Below, piece after piece: positions 49,295-57,962 of a stretch of 64,000 nucleotides of DNA; within the stretch, counting starts at the first letter, position 1; every line of letters begins with the position of its first letter. The notes beneath the pieces are model-generated. The model had not been told where the DNA came from and made no database searches. It was given only the letters and a program-made list of their open reading frames with translations. Origin of the DNA: TK10-74A sp965217625. GTDB taxonomy: Bacteria > Chloroflexota > Dehalococcoidia > Bin125. The translations under genes and the position numbers were made by a program. The DNA is taken from NCBI GenBank assembly GCA_965217625.1, contig OZ244557.1, positions 682,001 through 746,000 on the forward strand. Direction: 5' to 3'.

Positions 49295-50608
49295 GTGCAC
49301 CCTGCTTCGCGCCGTCCCACCGATCCGCTGCCCCGTTTCGCCTCCGCGCGCGGGGCGTACGCGGGCTGGTGGGTCGCGGGAGCGGTCGCGCTGGTGGGCT
49401 TCTCCCGGGTGGCGTTCTTCAACCCCGTGCTGGGCGTGTTCATCGATCCGCTGCAGCAGGAGTTCGGCTGGAGCCGGGCCGAGATCGCCGGGGCGCTCAG
49501 CCTGGGCACGGTGATCGCCGCGCTGGGCGCCCCGTTCATCGGGCACTGGATCGACCGCTGGGGCGGGCGCTGGTTCATGGTCGGGACGGTCGCCGCCGTC
49601 GCGGTCTTGCTCTTGTTGCTGGCCAGCATGCAGACGCTGTGGCAGTTCTATGCGCTGTTCGGGGCGGGCCGCGCACTGGTGACGGCGATCCTCGACATCG
49701 CCATCGTCGTCACGATCTCGAATTGGTTCATCCGCCACCGCGGCCGCGCGACGGGCCTGACGATGATCGGCACACGCGGCGGGATGGCGCTGATGCCCCT
49801 GGTCGTGCTGCTCTTCCTCTCGGTCGCGGACTGGCGCGCGGCCTTCGCGGCGCTGGGCGTCCTGGTGCTGCTCCTGGCGCTGCTGCCGCCCTACCTGCTC
49901 GTCCGCCGCCGGCCCGAAGACCTGGGCCTCACGCCCGACGGTGACCACCGGACGGCGCCCCTCCACGGCGGACACGGCACGGTATCGGACCCTCACTGGA
50001 CGGTGCGGCAGGTGATCCGCACGCGCGCCTTCTGGTTCCTCCTGGCGGGGATCAGCGCGCTCTACTTCGTGGGTGGCGCGACGAACCTGGCGATGGCGTC
50101 GCACATGCAGGACAACGGGCTCTCGCGCGCGACCGCGATCACGGTCGTCACGGTCTGGGCGCTGGTTGGGATCGCGGGCGGGATGGTCGGCGGAGAGCTG
50201 CGCGAGCGACTGGGCATCCGCTACGCCTTGCCCCTCGTGATGGTGCTCACGACCGCCAGCCTGACCATCCTGCTGACCGTCGAGAACGTCTGGATGGCCT
50301 ACCTCTTCGCGCTCACGCACGGCCTGTTCTTCGGAGCCCAGCTGCCGCTCACCCAGATCGTCGTCGCGGACTACTTCGGGCGCTGGTCGATCGGCGCCGT
50401 GCGGGGCGTCTCCGCGCCGGTGCAATGGGGGTTCAACGCCGCCGGGCCGGTAACGGCCGGCATCGTCTTCGACGCGCGCGGCTCCTACGACCTGCTGTTC
50501 ATCGCGTTCATCGGCGTGATGCTGCTCGGCGCGGCGTTGCTGCTGCTGGCCGGCGGGCCGCCCTCCCCACCCCGTCCGCCGCAGGATCCCGCCGCCGAGC
50601 CCGCATAG
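49295..50608 (+). CDS. MFS transporter (monocarboxylate-type)
   Basis: A 437-residue MFS protein, about 12 helices. The N-terminal GWWVAGAVALVGFSRVAFFNPVLGVFIDPLQQEFGWSRAEI is typical of the MCT/OFA-like group, which often carries monocarboxylates such as oxalate. Loop 2-3 is GHWIDRWGGRWFM. It lies between CoA-transferase genes, supporting import of organic acids for activation. The start is GTG at 49295 with no strong Shine-Dalgarno. Confidence 0.9.
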   Translation: MHPASRRPTDPLPRFASARGAYAGWWVAGAVALVGFSRVAFFNPVLGVFIDPLQQEFGWSRAEIAGALSLGTVIAALGAPFIGHWIDRWGGRWFMVGTVAAVAVLLLLLASMQTLWQFYALFGAGRALVTAILDIAIVVTISNWFIRHRGRATGLTMIGTRGGMALMPLVVLLFLSVADWRAAFAALGVLVLLLALLPPYLLVRRRPEDLGLTPDGDHRTAPLHGGHGTVSDPHWTVRQVIRTRAFWFLLAGISALYFVGGATNLAMASHMQDNGLSRATAITVVTVWALVGIAGGMVGGELRERLGIRYALPLVMVLTTASLTILLTVENVWMAYLFALTHGLFFGAQLPLTQIVVADYFGRWSIGAVRGVSAPVQWGFNAAGPVTAGIVFDARGSYDLLFIAFIGVMLLGAALLLLAGGPPSPPRPPQDPAAEPA

Positions 50609-50611
50609 CCC

Positions 50612-51874
50612 CTACAGCACCGAGACGACCGGTGGGTCGATCGGCGCGTCGGCGATGATTCCGGCTTCCGCGAGGGCCGGCAGCTCCGCCGGGTCGACGC
50701 CCAGCAGGCCGGTCAGGATCTCGCGCGTGTGCTGCCCGAAGCTCGGCGCCGGCGCGAGGATGCAGGGCCCAGAATCGCTCCAGCGCCAGACCCAGCCGTG
50801 CACCATCCAGCTCGCGTGGTCGGGATCGCTGATCGGCTCGTAGAAGCCGCGCGCGTTGAGTTGCTCGTCGGCCAGCAGTTCCGTCAAGTTCCAGACCGGA
50901 CCGCAGGGGACGCCCGCCGTCCGGCAGGCCGCGAAGACTTCCTGCTTGCTGCGCTCGCGGGTCCACGCGCCGACGCGCTCGTCCAACGCGTCGCGGTGCT
51001 CCCAGCGCGACGCCTGGTCCGCATACGCCTCATCCGACGCCCAGTCCGGGCGCCCCATCGCGGCGATGAGCCCCCGCCACTCGGCGTCGCTCCCGACGGC
51101 GATCGCGACCCACTGGTCGTCGCCCAAGCAGGGGTAGGCGTTGTGCGGCGCCATCCACTCGTGGCGGTTGCCGAGATGCGGCTGCGGGCGCTGGTTCATC
51201 GACCACAGCGCGAAGAACTCGCCGATCAGCGAGGTGACGACCTCCCGCTGGGCCAAGTCGATGGTCATGCCCTGACCCGTGCGGTGACGGCGGATCAGGC
51301 CCGTCACGGCCGCGCTCGCCGCGGCGATCCCGGCGATCGGGTCGCCGTAGGAGATGCCGGTCTTGCGCGGCATCCCATCGCCGTAGCCGCTGAGCGAAAC
51401 GAGCCCCGACATCTGCTCGATGATCGGGCCGTAGCCCAGCGAGCGCGCTTCGGGGCCGGTCTTGCCGAACCCCGCCATCCCCACGATCACCAGGTCCGGA
51501 CGCCGTTCACGCAGCCAGGCCTCGCTCAGGCCCAGCTTGTCCATCACGTCGGCGCGGTAGTTCTGGATCACGACGTCGCACTCGGCCACCAGCCGCCCGA
51601 ACAGCTCCTTGCCCCGCGCCTGACTCAGGTCGAGCGAGAGGCCGCGCTTGTTGCGGCTGTACTCGTGGAAGTACGCCCCGCTGTTGAACCACTGGTCGCT
51701 GAGATCCTCCGTCGGGAAGAGCGTGCGGATGTTGTCCCAGGCACGTGGCGCCTCGATCTTGATGACGTCCGCTCCGTAGTCGGCCAGCAGCTTGGCCGCG
51801 TAGGGGCCGGCCCACATCATCGTCAGATCGGCGACGCGGATCCCGGCCAGCGGCTTCGTCGTGGGAGCGCTCAT
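50612..51874 (-). CDS. CaiB/BaiF-family CoA-transferase (GYGP type, second of pair)
   Basis: A 420-residue CoA-transferase fold protein. Family motifs ADLTMMWAGPYAAKLLADYGADVIKIEAP and RNKRGLSLDLSQARGKE are present. At the place of the canonical Asp it reads SLGYGPIIEQMSGLVSLSG, without Asp. Its ATG (51874) overlaps by one base the TGA of the upstream gene, suggesting a heteromer with that product. It converges on the MFS gene, 3 nt apart. Confidence 0.92.
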   Translation of the reverse strand: MSAPTTKPLAGIRVADLTMMWAGPYAAKLLADYGADVIKIEAPRAWDNIRTLFPTEDLSDQWFNSGAYFHEYSRNKRGLSLDLSQARGKELFGRLVAECDVVIQNYRADVMDKLGLSEAWLRERRPDLVIVGMAGFGKTGPEARSLGYGPIIEQMSGLVSLSGYGDGMPRKTGISYGDPIAGIAAASAAVTGLIRRHRTGQGMTIDLAQREVVTSLIGEFFALWSMNQRPQPHLGNRHEWMAPHNAYPCLGDDQWVAIAVGSDAEWRGLIAAMGRPDWASDEAYADQASRWEHRDALDERVGAWTRERSKQEVFAACRTAGVPCGPVWNLTELLADEQLNARGFYEPISDPDHASWMVHGWVWRWSDSGPCILAPAPSFGQHTREILTGLLGVDPAELPALAEAGIIADAPIDPPVVSVL

Positions 51875-53097
51875 CAGATCGCGTCCAGTTCGCGCAGGCG
51901 CGCCAGGTCGTCCGGCTCGTAGCCCAGTTCGTCGACCAGGATCTCCCGGTTGTGCTGCCCCAGGGTGGGCGCCCGGCCGCGCTCCCAGCCGTGCTCCGCC
52001 GCGACCCACAGGTGGGCCGGGAAGTCGAGCGGCCCGGCGAGCGGGTGGTCGTCGTGCTGGAGGAAGCCGCGGTGGGCAAGTTGCTCCGACTCCACCAGGT
52101 CCGGCACCGTCGCGACGTAGCCGCCCGGGAAGCCGAACTCCATCGCGGCGGCGTGGACCTCCCTGCGCGTCTTGCCCGCGAACCAGCCGTAGAGCATCGC
52201 CTGCAGGGTGTCGTCGTGCTCGAGGCGCTGGCTGGCGTCGTTGAAGGGCGGTTCCTGCAGCTCGGGGATGCCGGTGGCCGCGGCCATGGGTTCGTAGTTG
52301 CGCGGCAGGACGCACATTCCGGCGTAGCCGTCGATGCAGGGGTAGATCCCCCAGATCGCGCTGATCATGTTGCCCAGCCGCCCGCGATAGTCCTCCCCGT
52401 TCTGCGCCGAGTAGCTGGCGTAGTACTCCAGCATCGAGGCGAAGGTCTCTTGCGCGGAGATGTCGAGGTGCGTCCCGCGACCGTGTAGCAGCGCCCCCAG
52501 GTAGGCGGTTTGCGTCGCCGCGAAGGCGTGCAGCCCCGCCTGGTACGACGGCTGCGAGCCGCCCGTCTTGAGCGGCGGGAGATTCGGCTCGCCGGTCACG
52601 CCCATCTGGCCGCTGAGCGCAAAGAGGGTGATCTCGCTGGCGGGCAGGTCGGCGTAGGGGCCGCTCTGCCCGAACGGCGTCACCGACACCATCACGACGG
52701 CGGGGTTGTCCTCGCGCAGTCGGTCGTAGCCCAGCCCGCGCTCGTCCAGGTAGCCCCCCGGAGACGACTCCACGACGATATCGGCGCGGGCGCAGAGCGC
52801 CGCCGCGATGGCCCGGCCGTCGCTGGTGTCGAGGTTGCAGGTCAGGCCGCGCTTGTTGGTGTTGAGGTACAGGTAGAGCCCGCTGGTCTCCGGGTCCGGC
52901 TGATCGTGCGGCCAGGGGCCGGCCGCGCGGGAGACGTCGCCGGCCGGGGGCTCGACCTTGACCACGTCGGCGCCCAGCCCGGCCAGCCACTTCGTGGCGT
53001 AGGGCCCAGAGATGCCCTGCGAGAGATCGACGACCCGCACACCGGCCATCGGCCGATCCAGGGCGGGGTCGATCGCGGGGGTGGTCTCAGCGGACAC
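51874..53097 (-). CDS. CaiB/BaiF-family CoA-transferase (TPFG type, first of pair)
   Basis: A 407-residue family III CoA-transferase. Start VVDLSQGISGPYATKWLAGLGADVVKVEPP; NTNKRGLTCNLDTSDGR; then VSVTPFGQSGPYADLPASEITLFALSGQMGVTG, with Glu where the Asp would be. It is first in a two-gene unit with the gene at 50612, sharing one base. The start is GTG at 53097, since the ATG at 53101 is out of frame. The similar pair at 54538/55788 has the same order. Confidence 0.92.
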   Translation of the reverse strand: MSAETTPAIDPALDRPMAGVRVVDLSQGISGPYATKWLAGLGADVVKVEPPAGDVSRAAGPWPHDQPDPETSGLYLYLNTNKRGLTCNLDTSDGRAIAAALCARADIVVESSPGGYLDERGLGYDRLREDNPAVVMVSVTPFGQSGPYADLPASEITLFALSGQMGVTGEPNLPPLKTGGSQPSYQAGLHAFAATQTAYLGALLHGRGTHLDISAQETFASMLEYYASYSAQNGEDYRGRLGNMISAIWGIYPCIDGYAGMCVLPRNYEPMAAATGIPELQEPPFNDASQRLEHDDTLQAMLYGWFAGKTRREVHAAAMEFGFPGGYVATVPDLVESEQLAHRGFLQHDDHPLAGPLDFPAHLWVAAEHGWERGRAPTLGQHNREILVDELGYEPDDLARLRELDAI

Positions 53098-53168
53098 GCA
53101 TGGAGTCTAGGAATCGGCCCCGCGCCACGTCCAGCGGCGGGGGACCCGCGGCGCCCCGGACGACCGCC

Positions 53169-53528
53169 TCAGCCGTTCTGCCCCTCCAGCTTCGCGACCA
53201 ACTCGGCCACATGGTCAAGGCTCGACTCGACCATCTTGGGGGGTATCCAGCCATCGTAGAAGTTGGCGTGGAGGGCGCTGGCGGTGGCGAAAAGATCCCG
53301 CAACTGCGGATCGCCGGTCTCGTCGGCCAACCGATCGATCGCGACGTAGAGCTGGCGGTGACCGTTGTGGGGCCAGTCGCGGTCCTCGGCGGCGGACTTG
53401 ACCAACTGCGCGGCCGCCCCCCAGCCCTTCTCCGAGGCCTGCAGGAGGTCACCCGCCGCGAGGTGCGACCGCGCGCTGGCGAGGAACTCGCGCCCCGTGT
53501 CGTTGTGGTACTGCGTGCGCGTGCTCAT
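53169..53528 (-). CDS. PaREP1/HEPN-like protein
   Basis: A 119-residue all-helical protein. The core reads EFLASARSHLAAGDLLQASEKGWGAAAQLVKSAAEDRDWPHNGHRQL, then FATASALHANFYDGW, the pattern I associate with the PaREP1/HEPN-type helical bundle. HEPN proteins are often RNases in toxin-antitoxin or defence systems, but the usual R-x4-6-H RNase motif is not obvious; DWPHNGH could act. A remnant of a second copy of its 5' end precedes the HEPN-like gene at 53562. Confidence 0.75.
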   Translation of the reverse strand: MSTRTQYHNDTGREFLASARSHLAAGDLLQASEKGWGAAAQLVKSAAEDRDWPHNGHRQLYVAIDRLADETGDPQLRDLFATASALHANFYDGWIPPKMVESSLDHVAELVAKLEGQNG

Positions 53529-53561
53529 GCGCCCATCCTATCGCGCCCGGCGCCGCGTCGG

Positions 53562-53948
53562 CTACGCCGCGGCCAGCCGCCGCGCCTGCTCGATGTAGTC
53601 CGCCGTCTGGCGAATCATCAGTTCCGTGTCCTCCAGGGGCTCGCAGTGGCCCGTGTAGAAGCAGTCGCCGTGCAGGGCGACCTGCCGCGCGAGGTAACGA
53701 TCTCGCAATTCCCGTATCGCCGGCTCGGCTGCAGCCATGCTTCGCAGGGCGCGCGTCGTATCCGGCGACTTTGGCGGCAACTCCCCCGTCCGAGCGAGGA
53801 TCAGCGCGTCGGTGGCGCGTTTGGCGGCGCACCACGCCTTCTCCGCGGCGTCGCGGATATCGCCCGCCGCAAACCGGCGCAGGGCGGCGTCCTGCATCTG
53901 CTGCGCGTCTGCGAAGACGCCGGCCACGCTGACTCCCACGGTCGTCAT
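53562..53948 (-). CDS. HEPN-like protein, tandem paralogue 1
   Basis: A 128-residue helical protein: VFADAQQMQDAALRRFAAGDIRDAAEKAWCAAKRATDALILARTGELPPKSPDTTRALRSM, then a helix and GDCFYTGHCEPLEDTELMIRQTADYIEQARRL. The AAEKAWCAAKRATDALILARTG stretch is the HEPN-like signature. It is about 70% identical to its neighbour at 54020. GGAGG precedes a double ATG (53951/53948). No nucleotidyltransferase partner is adjacent. Function unknown; toxin-like RNase or scaffolding are possibilities. Confidence 0.75.
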   Translation of the reverse strand: MTTVGVSVAGVFADAQQMQDAALRRFAAGDIRDAAEKAWCAAKRATDALILARTGELPPKSPDTTRALRSMAAAEPAIRELRDRYLARQVALHGDCFYTGHCEPLEDTELMIRQTADYIEQARRLAAA

Positions 53949-53960
53949 CATCCAACCTCC

Positions 53961-53987
53961 GTTCGGTACCGCGTCCGCGCGCTCATG
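53961..53987 (-). pseudogene. Relic of the 5' end of a PaREP1/HEPN-like gene
   Basis: On the minus strand this reads MSARTRYRTEV and then stops within the start region of the gene at 53948. The intact gene at 53528 begins MSTRTQYHNDT. The DNA around (GGTAC, GCGT, CTCATGCGCC, TATCGC) matches the equivalent positions at 53505-53550. It looks like what is left of a duplicated copy. Confidence 0.5.
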
Positions 53988-54019
53988 CGCCGATTGTATC
54001 GCCTCCGGCGCCGCGTCGG

Positions 54020-54406
54020 CTACGCCGCGGCCAGCCGCCGCGCCTGCTCGATGTAGTCCGCGGTCTCGCGGATCAGCCGCTCCGTGTCCTCGACGGGCTC
54101 GCACAACCCGGTGTAGAAGCAATCGCCATGCAACACCGCCTGCCGCGTGAAGTACTCCACCTGCAAGCGCTGCACCGCAGAGTCCGTCACCGCCATGGTG
54201 CGCAGGGCGCGGGACGTATCCGGCGATTTCGGTGGCAGTCTGCCGGTGCGGGCGAGGACGAGGGCGTCGGTGGCGCGTTTCGCCGCGCACCACGCCTTCT
54301 CCGCAGCGTCGCGGATGTCGCCCGCCGCCAACCGCTGCAGAGCGGAGTCGTGCATCCGCTCCGCGTCGGCGAAGACGCTGGACACGCTGAGGCCGGTAGT
54401 GGTCAT
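54020..54406 (-). CDS. HEPN-like protein, tandem paralogue 2
   Basis: A 128-residue paralogue of the neighbour with the same length and ends (IEQARRLAAA). AAEKAWCAAKRATDALVLARTGRLPPKSPDTSRALRTM and GDCFYTGLCEPVEDTERLIRETADYIEQ are nearly identical in both. The ATG at 54406 has GGGAG 7 nt upstream. It is first in a run of three HEPN-like genes on the minus strand, divergent from a CoA-transferase gene. Confidence 0.75.
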   Translation of the reverse strand: MTTTGLSVSSVFADAERMHDSALQRLAAGDIRDAAEKAWCAAKRATDALVLARTGRLPPKSPDTSRALRTMAVTDSAVQRLQVEYFTRQAVLHGDCFYTGLCEPVEDTERLIRETADYIEQARRLAAA

Positions 54407-54537
54407 CGTCCGACTCCCGTGCGACGCCGTGGCCGCACGAGGGGATCGTAGCACCCGCGACCACGGCGCCGCGTCCGACGACCGCCAGGGCGTCGGACTT
54501 GCTCGCCCGCACCTGCCCGCCCTGCTAGAACCGCTGG

Positions 54538-55788
54538 GTGACGGAATCACGCACGGCGCCCGACGACCCCACGCAGCCCCACCCACCCGCGCTGATCGAC
54601 GGCGTCCGCGTCGTGGAGCTCTGCGACGCGCGGGCCGGACGCATTGCCGCCGCCTTCACGGGCAAGCTGCTGGCCGGCTTCGGCGCCGACGTCGTCAAGG
54701 TCGAGCCGCCGGGCGGCGACGCGACGCGACGCGAGGGGCCGTTCGCGGCCGACGTCCCCTCGGCCGAGACCTCCGCCACCTTCCTGCAATACAACACCGG
54801 CAAGCGCGGCGTCACGCTCGACACCACGACCGCGCTGGGCTTCCGCCTGCTCGAGTCGCTGCTCGACTCCGCCGACATCTTTCTCACCGACATGGAGCGC
54901 GCCGCGTGGCCGCCCGCGCTGGTCGAGAGCGTGAAGCGCCGCGGCGAGACGCAGGCGCTGCTCGTGGTGGCGGTGACGCCGTTCGGCATCGACGGGCCCG
55001 ATGCGGATGTCCCGTCGGCGCCGCTGACCGTGGCCCATGCCAGCGCCGGCGCATGGAACCTCGTCAGCGGCTTCGGGGCGCGGGGGAGCGATCCCATGCC
55101 GCTGCCCGCGCACACGTTCGAGGCCGACGCGGGCCTCTCCGCGGGGGTCGCCACGCTGGCCGCGCTGCATGAGCGCGCGTCGAGCGGGGTCGGGCAGCTG
55201 ATCGACGCATCGGAGGTGGAAGCGATCGCGACGCTGGACCGCGTCGACACCTCGATCCACGTCAACGGCCCCGCCATGAATACCGACCGCGACCCGCGCG
55301 ACGGCATGATGGAGTGTCACGACGGCTTCGCGTTCCTGGTCACGGGCCAGGGGCACCAGTGGCGATCGATGCTCAAGCTCATGGGCGATCCGGGCTGGGC
55401 GTTCGGCGACGACGGCGAACTGCGCCCGCGCACGGCGACCGCAGCGGAAGCCCGCGACGCGATGCAGGAATGGGTGGGCGACCACAGCAAGGCCGAGGTC
55501 TACCACGCCACGCAGGTGGCGGGCGTCCCCACGGGACCGGTGCTGACCCCCACCGAGGTGCTCGCCTCGGACCAGGAGGCGGCGCGCGGCTTCTTCGAGC
55601 CCATCACCCATCCGGCGGCCGGCACGCTGCGCTACCCGGGCTACTCGGCGCGCTTCGGCGATCTCGAGCTGCGCAGTGGCCCCGCCCCCACGATCGGGCA
55701 GCACAACGCCGAGATCCTCGCGCCGCTACTGGCGGCCCTGCCGGGCGGCTGGAGTCTGGCCCAGGCGCGACGGGCGGGGGCGCTCTAG
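54538..55788 (+). CDS. CaiB/BaiF-family CoA-transferase (TPFG type, first of pair)
   Basis: A 416-residue family III CoA-transferase paralogue of the 51874 product: VVELCDARAGRIAAAFTGKLLAGFGADVVKVEPPGGD, NTGKRGVTLDTTTALGF, and AVTPFGIDGPDADVPSAPLTVAHASAGAW, with no Asp or Glu at the canonical site. The N-terminal DARAGRIAAAFTGK departs from the usual AGP start. The start is GTG at 54538. Its TAG overlaps by one base the GTG of the next gene (TAGTG). Confidence 0.9.
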   Translation: MTESRTAPDDPTQPHPPALIDGVRVVELCDARAGRIAAAFTGKLLAGFGADVVKVEPPGGDATRREGPFAADVPSAETSATFLQYNTGKRGVTLDTTTALGFRLLESLLDSADIFLTDMERAAWPPALVESVKRRGETQALLVVAVTPFGIDGPDADVPSAPLTVAHASAGAWNLVSGFGARGSDPMPLPAHTFEADAGLSAGVATLAALHERASSGVGQLIDASEVEAIATLDRVDTSIHVNGPAMNTDRDPRDGMMECHDGFAFLVTGQGHQWRSMLKLMGDPGWAFGDDGELRPRTATAAEARDAMQEWVGDHSKAEVYHATQVAGVPTGPVLTPTEVLASDQEAARGFFEPITHPAAGTLRYPGYSARFGDLELRSGPAPTIGQHNAEILAPLLAALPGGWSLAQARRAGAL

Positions 55789-57011
55789 TGCCGGGACCGC
55801 TGGCCGGGGTCCGCATCGTCGATTTCACCTGGGCCTGGGCCGGGCCCTACGGCGCGATGCTCCTCTCGCTGCTCGGCGCCGACGTCGTCAAGATCGAGAG
55901 CCGCACGCGGATGGACCAGGCCCGCATCGGATCCATCGTGCTGGGCCAGGCCAAGGGCAACTACAACCAGCAGCCCATGTTCAACGAGCTCAACCTGGGC
56001 AAGCGATCGATCGCGATGAATCTCAAGGCGCCCGGCGCCGCGCAGGTCGTCAAGCAGCTCTACGCGGTCTCCGACGCGGTGATGGACAACTTCCGCCCCG
56101 GCACGCTCGACAAGCTGGGCCTCGGCTACGAAGTCATGACCGCCATCCGCCCCGACCACATCCTGCTCTCCGCCAGCGCCTTGGGGGCGACCGGGCCGGA
56201 GCGCAGCTACGGCGGCTACGCGCCCACCTTCGCCGCGCTGGCCGGGCTGGTGGCCCTGGCGGGGCAGCCGGGCGCGGAGCCCATGCTGATCGGCGGCACA
56301 GTCGACCTGCGCGTGGGGACGGCGGCGGCGCTGGCGCTGCTGGCGGCGCTCCACCACCGCGATCGGACGGGGCAGGGCATGTTCGTCGATCACTCCGCCC
56401 GCGAGTCCGTCGCGATGCTAATCGGCGACGCGCTGCTGGCCGCCCAGATGCGTCCGCCCGCCAATCCGACCGACGAGCCCGAGCGGCTCGGCAACGGGCA
56501 TCGCGCGCTTGCCCCGCACGGCCTCTACCGCTGCGCGGGCGAGAGCGCCGCCGTGGCGATCGTCTGCCGCGACGACGCGCAGTGGGCGGCGCTGCTGGCG
56601 CTCTCCGGCCTGCCCCTCGGCGCCGACCCCCGCTTCGCGACCGGGCTGTCGCGCTGGAAGCATCGAACGGGGCTGGACGCCGCGATCGGAGCCTGGACGT
56701 CCACGCAGGAGGCGGGGCCGCTCGCGGCCCGGCTGCAGGCGGCGGGCGTCGCGGCGAGCGTGAGCCGCAGCGGACGAGAACTGTACGACTGGCCGCAGTT
56801 CCGGGCCCGCGGCGGCCCGGTCGCGGTGGAGCCGGAGGGCTCCGACCGGCGGCTGGTCGTGCCGCCGCCGTGGCGCATGTCGCGCACGCCGGCGTCGATC
56901 CCGGGGCCCGCCCCCTCGCTCGGCGCCGACAACCACAGCGCGCTGCAGGATCTGCTGGGCTACGACGCCGCCCGCATCGCCGCGCTGGAGGAGAGCGGCG
57001 CCCTGGAGTGA
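55788..57011 (+). CDS. CaiB/BaiF-family CoA-transferase (GYAP type, second of pair)
   Basis: A 407-residue paralogue of the 50612 product: VRIVDFTWAWAGPYGAMLLSLLGADVVKIE, LGKRSIAMNLKAPGAAQ, and GGYAPTFAALAGLVALAG at the canonical Asp region, again without Asp. GTG 55788 is the start because it overlaps the preceding stop and begins a standard N-terminus; the frame is open upstream. It should form a heteromer with the preceding product. Confidence 0.9.
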   Translation: MPGPLAGVRIVDFTWAWAGPYGAMLLSLLGADVVKIESRTRMDQARIGSIVLGQAKGNYNQQPMFNELNLGKRSIAMNLKAPGAAQVVKQLYAVSDAVMDNFRPGTLDKLGLGYEVMTAIRPDHILLSASALGATGPERSYGGYAPTFAALAGLVALAGQPGAEPMLIGGTVDLRVGTAAALALLAALHHRDRTGQGMFVDHSARESVAMLIGDALLAAQMRPPANPTDEPERLGNGHRALAPHGLYRCAGESAAVAIVCRDDAQWAALLALSGLPLGADPRFATGLSRWKHRTGLDAAIGAWTSTQEAGPLAARLQAAGVAASVSRSGRELYDWPQFRARGGPVAVEPEGSDRRLVVPPPWRMSRTPASIPGPAPSLGADNHSALQDLLGYDAARIAALEESGALE

Positions 57012-57100
57012 CTCTGGGGGCGCACTCTGGGAGAATCTTTGCCAGAATGAGAGCCGACGGCGCCACGCGAACCGCGCCGCGCCATCGCAAGGAGGATCGC

Positions 57101-57406
57101 ATGCGCACCGCCCAAATCCATTCCCCCCGCCGATTCCTGCTGGCGTTGACGGTCACGGCGCTGCTCGTTGGGCTGCTCCTCGTCGCGCTCCCGGCGCCGA
57201 TCGAGGCCGCCGGCCTGACGGCGCCGCCGGCCCAGGAGATCATCATCCCCATGGCCCCCGCCGACGAGGGCGGCGACGGACTCTCCGGCTCGGGCGCCTC
57301 CGAATGGCTGCCCTTCGCGGTGCTGTTGGGGCCGTTCCTGGTCGTCGTCAGCGGCCTGCTCTGGCTCACCTTCCGCATCGACGCGAGCGAGGCGGAAGAG
57401 GACTAG
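57101..57406 (+). CDS. Small membrane/secreted protein
   Basis: A 101-residue protein: N-terminal hydrophobic segment ending in PAPIEAA (signal peptide or anchor), a Gly/Asp/Pro linker, and a second helix (LPFAVLLGPFLVVVSGLLWL) with an acidic tail. AAGGAGG lies at ideal distance before the ATG. No family was recognised. It sits between the CoA-transferase pair and the CinA-like gene on the same strand. Confidence 0.72.
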   Translation: MRTAQIHSPRRFLLALTVTALLVGLLLVALPAPIEAAGLTAPPAQEIIIPMAPADEGGDGLSGSGASEWLPFAVLLGPFLVVVSGLLWLTFRIDASEAEED

Positions 57407-57424
57407 GCGGCCCCCTTGGCCGAC

Positions 57425-57931
57425 ATGCAGCCGGCCGGCGCGCCCTTGGCCGACCTCGCGGCGCGGGCCGTCGCGTCCCTGGCCGAGGCCGGGCTGACCC
57501 TCAGCAGCGCCGAATCCGACACCGGCGGCGGCATCGGCGCGGCGCTGATCGACGTGCCCGGCGTGAGCCGCGTCTTCCAGGGCGGCGTCACCGCCTACGC
57601 CAACGCGCCCAAACGGGCCATCCTGGGCGTCCCCGACTCGACCCTGCGAGCCCACGGCTCCGTCAGCGAGGAGACGGCCCTGGCGATGGCCGAGGGCGCG
57701 CGGCGCGTCTTCGCCACCGACATCGCGATCGCCGAGTCCGGCGTCACGGGCCCCGGCGGCGGCAGCCCCGAGCGGCCCGTCGGCACGGTCTGGATCGCCT
57801 GCGCCGGGCCGGGCGAGCGCCGCGTGCTGGAGCGTCACGTCTGGCCCAGCGACCGCGTGGGCAACAAGCAGGCGACGATCGCGCGGGCGCTGGAGTTGGT
57901 CATTGAGGCGGCGCAGACGACGGGAGCCTGA
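57425..57931 (+). CDS. CinA-family amidohydrolase
   Basis: A 168-residue protein equivalent to the C-terminal (nicotinamide-mononucleotide amidase, PncC) domain of CinA. Motifs: LSSAESDTGGGIGAALIDVPG, where the usual sequence is AESCTGG with Cys, here Asp; VTAYANAPKRAILGV; VSEETALAMAEGARR; ESGVTGPGGGSPERPVGTV. The catalytic Ser of AES is present. The Cys-to-Asp change next to it is unusual. ATG 57425 is chosen; a TTG at 57416 is the first start. Neither has a Shine-Dalgarno. Confidence 0.88.
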   Translation: MQPAGAPLADLAARAVASLAEAGLTLSSAESDTGGGIGAALIDVPGVSRVFQGGVTAYANAPKRAILGVPDSTLRAHGSVSEETALAMAEGARRVFATDIAIAESGVTGPGGGSPERPVGTVWIACAGPGERRVLERHVWPSDRVGNKQATIARALELVIEAAQTTGA

Positions 57932-57962
57932 TCGCCCGCTCGCTCCTGTAGCGTGAGGCCGC

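Noticed and set aside
55314..55787. Extended start of the second CoA-transferase at 55314
   Set aside because: The extra 158 residues overlap the preceding gene in another frame and are not protein-like; the GTG at 55788 starts a normal N-terminus.
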